A DNA stretch of 64,000 nt from Sphingobacteriaceae bacterium (lineage in GTDB: Bacteria; Bacteroidota; Bacteroidia; B-17B0; Aurantibacillaceae): contig JADJLA010000001.1 of assembly GCA_016705695.1 (NCBI GenBank), positions 186,001-250,000 on the forward strand. Reading direction: 5' to 3'. The notes under the pieces were generated by a model that was not told where the DNA came from, did not search any database, and saw only the letters and a program-made list of their open reading frames with translations. Below, one piece after another: positions 1 to 8,737 of the stretch; position 1 is the stretch's first letter; each line of letters opens with the position of its first letter. Position numbers and translations under genes: made by a program.

Positions 1-2
1 GT

Positions 3-3000
3 GGTAACGGAGCGGCTATGAATGTAACAGTTGTTAATCCTGTTGCAACAAGTGTTGTTTATCCTATGACGTTAATAGGCTCACACGTTGATAAATGTTG
101 GGGTTATGTAGGAACACGAAATTACAGAGCAGATATCACTGCACAAATAAGTGGTAATGGTGCTTATATGATTTCAGGAGTTCTAACTAATCCTCCAACT
201 GCAGGTAATGATATGGATGGAGCAAGTATCGTTGTAGTTTATAGCGATCCAACTGCTTTATTTTGCGGCTGCATTGTTATGGGCGATGGTTGCCAAGTGG
301 GTTTAGGTGGAAATCAAACTAATACTTTAACAGGCTTTCAAGCTCCTGCAACTTCTACATTTGCTCAAGGATTTTATATTGTGAGTGATATGCAAAACGT
401 TGGTCCTTATCCAATGAGAATGAATAGCGCGGCAAACAACTTTACATATCCTAATGGAGTTCAAAACTGGTGGGATTTTATTCAAGCAACTGCTAACCCT
501 GTTGCTTGTGGTCAAAGTTCTTTTGCTTTTGGCGTTCAATCTAACAACGATTGCTACAACATTGTTCTTGAAGGTATGTATTGGAGAAGTCAATGTCCTT
601 GTACTTTGCCGGTATTTACACCAACTTCAAACGCTGCTATTTGCCAAGGGAGTCAATTAAATTTAAGCACTGTAACATCAGCTACTGCTCCAGTTACTTA
701 TACTTGGACTGGTCCTGGTTTTTCATCTAACAGTCAAAATACTCTTATTGTAAACGCACAACCTCCTTCAAGTGGTATCTATACATTATTTGCTGAGCCT
801 TCTCCATCTTGTATCATTGCAAATACAATTATGGTAAATATATATCCAAATCCAACTATTACTGCTTTAGCTAATAACGGTCCGGTATGCCAAGGAAGTC
901 CTTTAGATATTAATTCACTAGCCAGCACAAGTGCTACTGCAGTTTATGCATGGACAGGGCCTAACGCGTTCACATCAAACACACCTAGTAATACAATTGC
1001 AAATGCGCAACCTATTGCATCCGGATTTTATAGTTTAACCGTAACAAACACTTACACGGGTGTGCCATATAGTACATGGAATCAAACGCTCACGTGTTCT
1101 GCAACAGCACAAATGAGTGCAGCCGTTGTTCCTATTTCATCAGTTGGGGTTGTTCCATTCTATACTATTTGTCAAAACAGTAATTTGAATTTAAGTGCAA
1201 GTGCAGCTGGTGCAAATTATTATACATGGGCAAGCTCTACTGTACCACAATTTACATCCAACTTACAAAACCCAACTATCAATAATATTTCACCGGTAAG
1301 TTCGGGCGATTATTCCGTTACCGCATATTATACAAGTCCGAGTACAACTCTAATTTGTAAATCGTACGCAGTAAGCAACGTAAGTGTGGTACCACGTAAC
1401 CCTGTAACGCCATTTAGTAGTGCCAATGTTTGCCAATACACTACAGGAACATTTTCGGCGAGCGCATTAAACGCTGCGGGTTACCAATGGTATGGCCCTA
1501 ATGGCTTTAATTCAACCAATCAAATTAATAGCATTACCAATATCCAACCTGTATCTGGAGGAAACTATACAGTGAATGCGATATTCACCATAGGAACAGT
1601 GAGTTGTACAACTACAAGCTATATTCCATTGAATGTAGTACCTGTACCAAGTGTAGCAGTAATTCAAAGTATCACAGTGTGCGAACGCCAGGGAGCAACC
1701 TTTGCTGCAAATGCACCAAATGCAATAAGCTATATGTGGTCAGGTCCAAATAGCTTTACAATGAATTCACCAAATCCGATCTTTGCAAACTTAACGCCAA
1801 GCATGAGCGGAATGTATACGGTTACAGCGAGCTTTAGTAATGGCAACCTAACATGTTATAATAGCAACCAAACAAATTTATTGGTTAAGCCTATCATTCC
1901 ATTTAATCTAGGAGCTGATAAATTATTATGTTCAAACTCCGATCTATTTTTAAATGGTCCTGCAGGAGCAACTCAATACAACTGGTGGGGAAGTACAAGT
2001 TATACATCCAATACCCAGAGCATGTTTGTTCCGGCCTTAGGTCCACAAAATAGCGGCATCTATGTATTAGAAGTAGACTTGAACGGCTGTAAAACATACG
2101 ACTCAGTAAGAGTGGATGTATTAACACCGATCATTTATACATTAACCCCCAGCAATAGAACTATCTGTAGAGGCGAGGATGTAAGTTTTGTAGTAGGCGC
2201 AGCACAAGGAAGCGAGAACTATGCTTATACATGGAACCCTGCCATTTATATCACAGGCCCAACAGGAAGCTTGCAAGCAGGTCAGCCATTAGGCACAACG
2301 GTTTATAATATTTCTGCTTACGATATTGCTTGTCCTAATTACGTTATCCAAACAAGCTTTACCTTAACGGTAAAACAACCACCGCAACCAAACATCTTCT
2401 TACCAAAGAACAATCAGTGTGAACCAATGTGTGGTATTTATAATAGTCATTTAAGCTCAGAGGCTTCTTCGGTAACGTATGATTTTGGAAACAACAAGAT
2501 CTATGAAGGAGACAGCATTAATATTTGTTTACCAGCAGGAATCCATTACATGAGGATCATCACCAATGGTAAGAATGGTTGTAAAGGAACATACGATTAC
2601 ACTGTTCCAATCACCGTGTATCCAAAACCAGGTGCAGATTTTACATGGAATCCTGAACAACCAACAACTGCAAATAATGCGGTAACATTTAATCCAACAA
2701 CTAAACATGGAACAGTGTTCGCATACGAGTGGGCATTTACTAAGAGTACAAATGTAGGAGGAGTTGATTCGGCAACGGTTAAAAACCCAACACATCTTTA
2801 TGATAATAACGGTAAGTTCCCTGTGATGTTAGTTGTGAAGAATGAATACGGTTGTATTGATAGCGTTTACAAAGTGATCACTATTGATGAAGATGTTGCG
2901 GTTTATATACCAAACACCTTTACACCAAATGATGATAATATCAATGATGTATTCAATGTAAAAGGCCTTGGCTTAAAAACAGAAGGTTATGTCATGCAGA

Positions 3001-3176
3001 TCTATGATCGTTGGGGCACGTTAGTTTATTCAACAAAAGACATCAACAAAGGATGGGATGGAACCGTTAAAGGTCAAAAAGCAGCAGATGGAGTATATAT
3101 CTACAGCGTAAAAGTGATCGGCGACAATGGTGTAGGTAAAAAAGAGTTCAAAGGACACGTTACTTTATTGAAATAA
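3..3176 (+). CDS. Giant T9SS type B (gliding-motility C-terminal domain) surface protein, 5' truncated by window edge
   Basis: The frame is open from the left edge, so the N-terminus and signal peptide lie outside the window; the ATG at 18 is only the first internal Met. About 1050 residues are visible. They contain a Cys-rich N-terminal portion, then a series of Ig-like/SprB-like repeats of about 80-90 residues marked by recurring motifs such as ICQGS, YTWTGP and SSGIYTL, and then a PKD-like segment (ADFTWNP ... THLYDNNGKFPV). The last ~90 residues are the gliding-motility-associated C-terminal domain (IPNTFTPNDDNINDVF, DRWG, GWDGTVKG, GVYIYSVKV). In Bacteroidota this domain directs secretion through T9SS. 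The protein is probably an extracellular adhesin or mucin-like surface protein; its ligand is unknown. A strong terminator follows. Confidence 0.93.
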   Translation, partial: GNGAAMNVTVVNPVATSVVYPMTLIGSHVDKCWGYVGTRNYRADITAQISGNGAYMISGVLTNPPTAGNDMDGASIVVVYSDPTALFCGCIVMGDGCQVGLGGNQTNTLTGFQAPATSTFAQGFYIVSDMQNVGPYPMRMNSAANNFTYPNGVQNWWDFIQATANPVACGQSSFAFGVQSNNDCYNIVLEGMYWRSQCPCTLPVFTPTSNAAICQGSQLNLSTVTSATAPVTYTWTGPGFSSNSQNTLIVNAQPPSSGIYTLFAEPSPSCIIANTIMVNIYPNPTITALANNGPVCQGSPLDINSLASTSATAVYAWTGPNAFTSNTPSNTIANAQPIASGFYSLTVTNTYTGVPYSTWNQTLTCSATAQMSAAVVPISSVGVVPFYTICQNSNLNLSASAAGANYYTWASSTVPQFTSNLQNPTINNISPVSSGDYSVTAYYTSPSTTLICKSYAVSNVSVVPRNPVTPFSSANVCQYTTGTFSASALNAAGYQWYGPNGFNSTNQINSITNIQPVSGGNYTVNAIFTIGTVSCTTTSYIPLNVVPVPSVAVIQSITVCERQGATFAANAPNAISYMWSGPNSFTMNSPNPIFANLTPSMSGMYTVTASFSNGNLTCYNSNQTNLLVKPIIPFNLGADKLLCSNSDLFLNGPAGATQYNWWGSTSYTSNTQSMFVPALGPQNSGIYVLEVDLNGCKTYDSVRVDVLTPIIYTLTPSNRTICRGEDVSFVVGAAQGSENYAYTWNPAIYITGPTGSLQAGQPLGTTVYNISAYDIACPNYVIQTSFTLTVKQPPQPNIFLPKNNQCEPMCGIYNSHLSSEASSVTYDFGNNKIYEGDSINICLPAGIHYMRIITNGKNGCKGTYDYTVPITVYPKPGADFTWNPEQPTTANNAVTFNPTTKHGTVFAYEWAFTKSTNVGGVDSATVKNPTHLYDNNGKFPVMLVVKNEYGCIDSVYKVITIDEDVAVYIPNTFTPNDDNINDVFNVKGLGLKTEGYVMQIYDRWGTLVYSTKDINKGWDGTVKGQKAADGVYIYSVKVIGDNGVGKKEFKGHVTLLK

Positions 3177-3246
3177 TTCACCTTTGCCTTAGGCTACGGC
3201 GGATAAGAGAGAAAAAGTATCATAAATTGTTATAAAAATGTGAAAG

Positions 3247-3276
3247 AACCCCCTGTAAAAAGCAGGGGGTTTTTTA
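3247..3276 (+). terminator. Rho-independent terminator
   Basis: A perfect 9-bp stem (AACCCCCTG / CAGGGGGTT) with a 7-nt loop is followed by a run of T. It ends the transcript of the large T9SS protein just before thyA. Confidence 0.9.
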
Positions 3277-3291
3277 ATTTTATAACCTGAA

Positions 3292-4086
3292 ATGAAGCAA
3301 TATCACGATCTAATGAAACACGTGCTGGAGCACGGCGTAAAAAAGGAAGACCGAACAGGCACAGGAACTATAAGCGTATTTGGTTATCAAATGCGTTACG
3401 ACCTTGCGCAAGGTTTTCCGTTATTAACTACAAAAAAACTTCACACCAAATCTATCATCCACGAATTGTTATGGTTCTTAAAAGGCGATACAAATATCAA
3501 ATACCTTAAAGACAATGGCGTAAGCATTTGGGATGATTGGGCAGATAGCGATGGAAATTTGGGTCCGGTTTATGGATACCAATGGCGCAATTGGCCAAAG
3601 AGAGATGGAACATCTATTGATCAAATTACGCAAGTAATAAACATGATCAAAAAAAATCCGGATTCACGAAGGCTTATCGTAAGCGCATGGAATGTAGCAG
3701 ATATTGAAACCATGAAATTGCCTCCTTGCCATGCGTTCTTCCAATTTTATGTTGCCAACGGAAAATTAAGTTGTCAGTTATATCAACGCAGTGCCGATAT
3801 ATTTTTAGGAGTTCCTTTTAATATCGCGTCTTATGCGCTTTTAGCTATGATGGTAGCGCAGGTTTGCGATCTTAAGCCGGGTGAGTTTGTTCATACCTTA
3901 GGCGATGCGCATTTATACTCCAATCATATTGAGCAAGCAAAACTGCAATTAACGCGTGATCTTAGGTCATTACCACAAATGAAGATAAACCCTGCGGTAA
4001 AGGACATCTTTGATTTTAAATTCGAGGATTTTAGTTTAGAGAATTATGACCCGCATCCGCATATAAAAGCTGCAGTAGCAGTATAA
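3292..4086 (+). CDS. thyA: Thymidylate synthase
   Basis: ThyA converts dUMP to dTMP, using 5,10-methylenetetrahydrofolate as carbon donor and reductant, in the cytoplasm. The protein has 264 aa, the same length as the E. coli enzyme. Visible landmarks are the phosphate-binding RTGTGT (Arg21), WDDWAD, GPVYGYQWR, the double Arg at 126-127 (DSRRLIVSAWN), the catalytic Cys146 in LPPCHAFFQFYV, and QLYQRSADIFLGVPFN. It is followed by frr after 30 bp. The reading frame is intact and the family assignment is secure. Confidence 0.98.
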   Translation: MKQYHDLMKHVLEHGVKKEDRTGTGTISVFGYQMRYDLAQGFPLLTTKKLHTKSIIHELLWFLKGDTNIKYLKDNGVSIWDDWADSDGNLGPVYGYQWRNWPKRDGTSIDQITQVINMIKKNPDSRRLIVSAWNVADIETMKLPPCHAFFQFYVANGKLSCQLYQRSADIFLGVPFNIASYALLAMMVAQVCDLKPGEFVHTLGDAHLYSNHIEQAKLQLTRDLRSLPQMKINPAVKDIFDFKFEDFSLENYDPHPHIKAAVAV

Positions 4087-4116
4087 AAATCACTATTTTT
4101 ACATAAAATTACCCTT

Positions 4117-4677
4117 ATGAGCGATATTCAAACCATATTAAACAGCACCAAGGATCTAATGGAAAAATCCATTAAGCACTTGGAAGCAGAATTGATAAAA
4201 GTAAGAGCCGGAAAAGCAAATCCTGCTATGTTAGAAAATGTTCAGGTAGACTATTATGGAAGTAAAGTAGCGCTTAGCAATACTGCCAGTGTAAATACGC
4301 AAGATTCAAGAACCCTTATCATTCAGCCTTGGGAAAAATCAATGTTAACGCCCATTGAAAAAGCAATTCAAGCGGCTAATTTGGGTTTCAATCCACAAAA
4401 CGATGGCGTGATCATTCGTATTGTTGTTCCCCCTTTAACCGAAGAGCGCAGAAAGGATCTTACAAAAACGGCAAAGTCGTTAGGTGAAGATGCAAAAATT
4501 GGAATTAGAAATATTCGTAAGGATTCTATTGAGAATGTAAAGAAATTACAAAAAGCCGGATTACCCGAAGATGAAGCAAAAGGCGCTGAAACCAAGATAC
4601 AAGCATTAACTGACGGAAGTGTTGCAAAAATTGACACACACATTCAGCAAAAAGAAAAAGAGATCATGACGGTTTAA
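4117..4677 (+). CDS. frr: Ribosome recycling factor
   Basis: RRF splits post-termination ribosomes together with EF-G. The protein has 186 aa, the usual length. It carries the family features: an N-terminal helix with LEAELIKVRAGKANPAML, the central VDYYGSKVALSNTASV, QPWEKSMLTPIEKAI, and the PPLTEERRKDL motif near the middle. In many bacteria frr follows pyrH; here it follows thyA. A bidirectional terminator separates it from the convergent gene downstream. Confidence 0.97.
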   Translation: MSDIQTILNSTKDLMEKSIKHLEAELIKVRAGKANPAMLENVQVDYYGSKVALSNTASVNTQDSRTLIIQPWEKSMLTPIEKAIQAANLGFNPQNDGVIIRIVVPPLTEERRKDLTKTAKSLGEDAKIGIRNIRKDSIENVKKLQKAGLPEDEAKGAETKIQALTDGSVAKIDTHIQQKEKEIMTV

Positions 4678-4693
4678 TAAAATTTGATCATAA

Positions 4694-4726
4694 AAAAAGT
4701 CCCGAGTTTTAAACTCGGGACTTTTT
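4694..4726. terminator. Bidirectional terminator between convergent genes
   Basis: A perfect 16-bp inverted repeat (GTCCCGAG / CTCGGGAC core) is flanked by A-runs on the left and T-runs on the right, so it can end transcription from frr (+) and from the convergent T9SS type A gene (-). Confidence 0.9.
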
Positions 4727-4745
4727 ATTTTCTATCAATTATAAA

Positions 4746-5789
4746 TTATTCAACGATCAATTTACGTGAAGATGTTCTTTTACCGATATTGGTTTTCACA
4801 ATATAAATACCTGGTTTAAGATCAGCTACCGAAATAGTTGTTTTGATCACCGACTCATTACCAAGATCAACGCGTTTTGCAAGTTGACCAAGTTCATTAT
4901 AAATTTCAACGGTTCCTTTATCGTTAGATGCATTGCTTAAGTTAACACTAAAGTTATCTTTTGCAGGATTTGGAAACATAGTAAAGTCTGCATCAAAATT
5001 AACTTCGTTGATGCCCACCGTAATTACGTTGCCATTCATTTCTATTTTAGCAGTATTTGTTACGGTTGGTCCGAAAGCAGAATTTAAAGTCGATTTTTCG
5101 TAGTTAACAGTAACTAAAGGAAATTTTTGTGTGCCCGCATAATAAGCATAACCAGTACTTAAAACACTAATAGTATAACCAAGAGAAGGAACTACAGCAT
5201 ATAAAGTTTGAGTCGATTTGGTTTGCAAAACATTTGTGTAAGTGAGGCTACCCGGTAAAACGATAGTTCCGGTACCACTTCCTTGCATCGTTAGGGTTGA
5301 CGCTACTGTACCAGTGTTTGAGAAAGCTGACATTGTTCCTGTTCCAATATCAGTCATGTTATAACCCATTGTTGCAGGCCAAACTACCATTACTAGTGGA
5401 TCTGTATTAAAATTAAATTCAATCCCTAATGAGTTATTGATCCCCAACATTTCAAACTGAGTACTTGGTGTGCTTGCGGCTTTCCAAAAATTCTTATCGC
5501 CGCTTGGTGTATTTTCAACAACTGTGCATCCCGGAAAAAGAGTACTTGAAGGAATTGAAGCGGCAGCAGAAAATGTAGTAGTAGCGTTAACTGTGTTTTG
5601 AGCAAGTGAACTAAAATTCCAATTCAAGCCTGCTCCTGTATTTTTTGGAACAACACCTATTGAGTCAAAACCTTTGACAATTTTACTATCGCCGGCAACA
5701 GGCTCGTTAGCGGCTTTTGTTAAGCTTAATTGTGCGTATGAACCAAAAGAGATGGCCACTGCACTTAATACTAAGTAGATTTTCTTCAT
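4746..5789 (-). CDS. Secreted protein with T9SS type A sorting domain
   Basis: The 347-aa protein has a signal peptide (MKKIYLVLSAVAISFGSYAQ) and a C-terminal T9SS type A sorting domain of about 75 residues (FPNPAKDNFSVNL, IYNELGQLAKRV, LKPGIYIVKT, RKLIVE). Residues 20-265 form a Thr/Ser-rich, beta-prone region with no catalytic motif that I recognise. It is expected to be secreted across the outer membrane and processed by the T9SS sortase; its function is unknown. A TATCTTTG -7 box lies at 5813-5820 on the minus strand, so it has its own promoter downstream of ftsY. Confidence 0.9.
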   Translation of the reverse strand: MKKIYLVLSAVAISFGSYAQLSLTKAANEPVAGDSKIVKGFDSIGVVPKNTGAGLNWNFSSLAQNTVNATTTFSAAASIPSSTLFPGCTVVENTPSGDKNFWKAASTPSTQFEMLGINNSLGIEFNFNTDPLVMVVWPATMGYNMTDIGTGTMSAFSNTGTVASTLTMQGSGTGTIVLPGSLTYTNVLQTKSTQTLYAVVPSLGYTISVLSTGYAYYAGTQKFPLVTVNYEKSTLNSAFGPTVTNTAKIEMNGNVITVGINEVNFDADFTMFPNPAKDNFSVNLSNASNDKGTVEIYNELGQLAKRVDLGNESVIKTTISVADLKPGIYIVKTNIGKRTSSRKLIVE

Positions 5790-5812
5790 GTGATTAAATT
5801 TTTAAGTTTAAC

Positions 5813-5820
5813 CAAAGATA
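5813..5820 (-). promoter_or_regulatory. -7 promoter box (TATCTTTG) for the T9SS type A gene
   Basis: The minus strand reads TATCTTTG, a full match to the Bacteroidota consensus TAnnTTTG, about 24 bp upstream of the ATG at 5789. I did not identify a clear -33 TTG. Confidence 0.6.
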
Positions 5821-5870
5821 TAAAAAAACGGGAATTCTCTAAAGGAATTTAGGGATGGGCGGTATAAAAA

Positions 5871-6830
5871 CTAGTGTTTGAACAGGCTGTCGACGAATTC
5901 TTTAGCGTTAAATAGCTGTAAGTCTGTCATTTTTTCACCTACGCCTATGTATTTAACAGGAATCTTAAATTCATCGGAAATACCTATAACAACGCCTCCT
6001 TTGGCGGTTCCATCCAACTTTGTTACTGCTAACGCATTTACATCTGTAGCTGCTGTAAACTGTTTGCATTGCTCTACTGCATTTTGTCCGGTGCTTCCAT
6101 CTAATACCAAAAGTATTTCATGTGGTGCATCGGGAATAATTTTCTTCATTACGTTCTTTATCTTGCTCAACTCGTTCATCAAATTTACTTTATTGTGCAA
6201 GCGCCCCGCTGTATCAATAATTACAACATCCATGTTTTTTGCTTGAGCACTGCTCAAAGTATCAAACGCAACACTGGCAGGATCGGCACCCATGCCTTGG
6301 CTCACAATATCAACTCCCACGCGCTCGCTCCAAATAGTTAATTGCTCAACGGCAGCAGCTCTAAATGTATCTGCCGCACCAAGCATTACTTTTTTTCCGG
6401 CTTGTTTAAACTGATAGGCCATTTTTCCAATGGTGGTGGTTTTTCCTACACCATTTACACCTACAACTAAAATAACGTAAGGTGTTTTTGTAAGTGGCCC
6501 GGCAAAATCAATTAAAGCATGGCGACTTTTATTCTCATCCAATACCGCGCTTACTTCATCTTTTAATAATGAATTCAGTTCGTTTGTGGTAACATATTTA
6601 TCTCGCTTTACACGCTCCTCAATACGCTCAATTATTTTAAGTGTTGTTTTTACGCCAACATCTCCACTAATTAAGATCTCTTCCAGATTATCGAGAACCT
6701 CTGTGTCAATACTACTTTTACCTGCAATAGCGCGCGATAATTTCCCAAAAAAACTTTCTTTTGTCTTAGTAAGGCCCTGGTCAAGGCTTTCCTTGTTCTC
6801 CTTTGAAAATATATTTGAAAAAAATCCCAT
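5871..6830 (-). CDS. ftsY: Signal recognition particle receptor FtsY
   Basis: FtsY is the SRP GTPase receptor that docks ribosome-SRP complexes to the Sec translocon at the inner membrane. The 319-aa protein has a short amphipathic N-terminus, an N domain (residues ~20-110) and a G domain with the P-loop GVNGVGKT at 124-131, DTFRAAAVEQL, DTAGRLHNK and TKLDGTAKGG. The acidic A domain found in E. coli is essentially absent, as in many Bacteroidota. It is the last gene of the rpmB-rpmG-DUF4295-ftsY cluster. Its partner gene ffh lies less than 2 kb from the start of this cluster, on the other strand. Confidence 0.97.
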   Translation of the reverse strand: MGFFSNIFSKENKESLDQGLTKTKESFFGKLSRAIAGKSSIDTEVLDNLEEILISGDVGVKTTLKIIERIEERVKRDKYVTTNELNSLLKDEVSAVLDENKSRHALIDFAGPLTKTPYVILVVGVNGVGKTTTIGKMAYQFKQAGKKVMLGAADTFRAAAVEQLTIWSERVGVDIVSQGMGADPASVAFDTLSSAQAKNMDVVIIDTAGRLHNKVNLMNELSKIKNVMKKIIPDAPHEILLVLDGSTGQNAVEQCKQFTAATDVNALAVTKLDGTAKGGVVIGISDEFKIPVKYIGVGEKMTDLQLFNAKEFVDSLFKH

Positions 6831-6859
6831 TCTGTGGTTTAAGGTATGTGCTAAAATAA

Positions 6860-6890
6860 AAAATTCTTTCCTGTAGTGGGAAAGAATTTT
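6860..6890 (-). terminator. Hairpin between DUF4295 gene and ftsY (terminator or attenuator)
   Basis: A perfect 12-bp stem (AAAATTCTTTCC and its complement) with a 7-nt loop is followed on the minus strand by a T-rich tract. It lies in the 81-bp gap between the DUF4295 gene and ftsY. It probably ends most ribosomal-protein transcripts while letting some read through into ftsY, for which I see no strong separate promoter. Confidence 0.7.
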
Positions 6891-6911
6891 AATTGGAACA
6901 TTATAATTCTA

Positions 6912-7067
6912 TTATTTATCTTTCAAAAAATCAGCGATGTGATCGTTGTGTACGATCTCTTCTTTAAATGTATAAGCACCCGTTTTAGGCGATCTTACCA
7001 TTTTAATAACTTTAGTAAAGTCTTTTCCTTTACCTGATTTTAGCGTTGCAACTACTTTCTTTGCCAT
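6912..7067 (-). CDS. DUF4295 family small protein
   Basis: This 51-aa ORF starts MAKKVVATLKSGKGKD and ends with KEEIVHNDHIADFLKDK. Small DUF4295 proteins of this length and sequence are a Bacteroidota-specific neighbour of rpmG and rpmB, and the position here fits exactly: 20 bp downstream of rpmG and upstream of ftsY. It is very basic at its N-terminus, which suggests RNA or ribosome contact. Its role is not something I can establish from the sequence. Confidence 0.93.
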   Translation of the reverse strand: MAKKVVATLKSGKGKDFTKVIKMVRSPKTGAYTFKEEIVHNDHIADFLKDK

Positions 7068-7087
7068 GTTCTTGTATCTTTAGTAGA

Positions 7088-7270
7088 TTATTTAATTTCT
7101 TTATGAACGGTCATCTTCTTCAATATCGGATTGTATTTTTTGATCTCGATACGCTCAGTTGTGTTCTTTTTGTTTTTTGTTGTGATGTAACGTGAAGTAC
7201 CTGCCTTACCACTGTCTTTGTGTTCGGTGCACTCTAAAATCACTTGTATTCTATTTCCTTTTTTTGCCAT
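7088..7270 (-). CDS. rpmG: 50S ribosomal protein L33
   Basis: The 60-aa basic protein starts MAKKGNRIQVILECTEH and contains the L33 signature (TSRYITTKNKKNT, LKKYNP-like IKKYNPILKKMTVHKEIK). It lacks the CxxC pair of zinc-binding L33 forms. It lies 11 bp downstream of rpmB in the same transcript. Confidence 0.96.
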   Translation of the reverse strand: MAKKGNRIQVILECTEHKDSGKAGTSRYITTKNKKNTTERIEIKKYNPILKKMTVHKEIK

Positions 7271-7281
7271 GACTCGTATTA

Positions 7282-7521
7282 TTATGATGCAAGGACACCT
7301 TTAGCTTTTGCTTCTTTTAAGCAAGCGAAGATCCCTTTTTTGTTAATATTTTTTAATGCTGAAGTAGATACACGTAATGTAACCCACTCGTTAGTTTCTG
7401 GAACAAAAAAACGTTTGCGTTTCAAGTTTACCTTGAACTGACGCTTCGATTTGCTGTTTGAGAACGATACTTTGTTCCCACCCATCGCTTTTTTTCCTGT
7501 TAGTTGACAAATTCTTGACAT
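7282..7521 (-). CDS. rpmB: 50S ribosomal protein L28
   Basis: The 79-aa protein begins MSRICQLTGKKAMGGNKVSF and has the family's conserved KRQFKVNLKRKRFFVPE and the C-terminal VSTSALKNINKKGI. It is the first gene of the rpmB-rpmG-DUF4295-ftsY cluster and has a good promoter upstream. Confidence 0.97.
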   Translation of the reverse strand: MSRICQLTGKKAMGGNKVSFSNSKSKRQFKVNLKRKRFFVPETNEWVTLRVSTSALKNINKKGIFACLKEAKAKGVLAS

Positions 7522-7567
7522 AACTTCTAAATCTTACTGGTTAAAACTTTCCCTTTTTTGAGGGATG

Positions 7568-7597
7568 CAAATATACGTGAAATATTCAATAATCCAA
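7568..7597 (-). promoter_or_regulatory. Promoter of the rpmB-rpmG-DUF4295-(ftsY) transcript
   Basis: On the minus strand a TATATTTG -7 box (7575-7568) is preceded by TTG (7597-7595) with a 19-bp spacer. Both match the Bacteroidota housekeeping sigma consensus. The box ends 47 bp before the rpmB ATG. Confidence 0.65.
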
Positions 7598-7610
7598 TGC
7601 AAAAGTGCAT

Positions 7611-8660
7611 TTATTTTGAACTTCTAGTGTTAAGAATGAGGTGATATTCATCGTTTCCAACTATCTGAAAATCAGTATTTAAAATGGTTTTTGGGGCTTT
7701 TATTCCCTGGCCAAAGTTCAGTTTTGGGTTTACAAATACGTGCTGCTCATCCCACATTCCTGCTATAATAAACGACGATAAAGTAAATAATCCGCCCTCT
7801 ACCAAAACACTTGAAATGCCCACTTTATATAGGCTTTCGAGGATCTGAGGAACAACATTACCCGGTTTTAGTTTTATATAATGCACATGATCTTTTACTT
7901 CGGTTTTAAATGGATTGAACACCACAATTCTCGCGTCTTCATTAAATATATTATAATTGAAAGGAATTTCTTCGCCAGTAATAATGATGCGCATTGGATT
8001 TTTTCCTTCGGCCAAACGCGTATTTAAATAAGGATCATCATTCAACACTGTATTTTTTCCTACCAAGATCGCATCTTCATTCGCCCGCATTTGATGAACT
8101 AGTTTTTGTGCTTCTTCTCTCGAAATTTTATTCTCTGCTCTGTTTTTTGGAATTGGCCATTTACTTATAAAGCCATCAGCCGTTTGCGCCCACTTTAAAA
8201 TAATGTAAGGACGTTTTTTTTCATGAAACGTAAAAAATCGTCTATTCAAAAAGCGTCCTTCTTTTTCGCAAATACCTTGGGTAACTTCAATGCCCGCTTG
8301 TTTTAATTTCTCAATCCCTTTTCCGGCAACTAAAGGATTAGGATCAGCATTACAAACCACCACTTTTTTAAATCCTTTACTAATGATAAGATCGGCGCAC
8401 GGAGGAGTTTTTCCATGGTGACAACAGGGTTCTAAATTTACATACAGGGTACAGTCTTTTGGATCGATAGAAGAAGACAGATTATGTATGGCATTTACTT
8501 CTGCATGCGCTTCACCATATTTTTGGTGATAACCTTCTGCAACAATTTTATCATCCTTCACAATTACACAACCCACCAATGGATTTGGCGAAACAAAGCC
8601 TAAGCCTTTTTGGGCCAGTTCCATAGCTCTTTTCATGAATGGTATATGTAAATTATCCAT
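7611..8660 (-). CDS. ribD: Bifunctional riboflavin deaminase/reductase RibD
   Basis: RibD performs two successive steps of riboflavin synthesis: deamination of the diaminopyrimidine ribosylamino phosphate and NADPH-dependent reduction of the ribose. The 349-aa protein has an N-terminal deaminase domain with the zinc motifs HAEVNAI and PCCHHGKTPPCADLI, and a C-terminal reductase domain (KWAQTADGFIS, RANEDAILVGKNTVLNDDPYLNTR, VLVEGG). The length is normal. It is divergent from ffh, and no other riboflavin gene is in the window. Confidence 0.96.
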   Translation of the reverse strand: MDNLHIPFMKRAMELAQKGLGFVSPNPLVGCVIVKDDKIVAEGYHQKYGEAHAEVNAIHNLSSSIDPKDCTLYVNLEPCCHHGKTPPCADLIISKGFKKVVVCNADPNPLVAGKGIEKLKQAGIEVTQGICEKEGRFLNRRFFTFHEKKRPYIILKWAQTADGFISKWPIPKNRAENKISREEAQKLVHQMRANEDAILVGKNTVLNDDPYLNTRLAEGKNPMRIIITGEEIPFNYNIFNEDARIVVFNPFKTEVKDHVHYIKLKPGNVVPQILESLYKVGISSVLVEGGLFTLSSFIIAGMWDEQHVFVNPKLNFGQGIKAPKTILNTDFQIVGNDEYHLILNTRSSK

Positions 8661-8684
8661 AAGATAAAGGTACTTAATCTATTT

Positions 8685-8719
8685 TTGATATGATTCATTC
8701 GATCATTTTTTTATCTTTG
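8685..8719 (+). promoter_or_regulatory. Promoter of ffh
   Basis: TATCTTTG at 8712-8719 is a full match to the TAnnTTTG -7 box, and a TTG lies at 8685-8687 (24-bp spacer, slightly long). The box ends 18 bp before the ffh ATG. Confidence 0.6.
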
Positions 8720-8737
8720 TAGACCCAATTCATTGAT

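Noticed and set aside
3292..4677. thyA-frr as a phage-derived pair
   Set aside because: Both are intact with typical lengths and the base composition of the neighbours; no phage genes are nearby.
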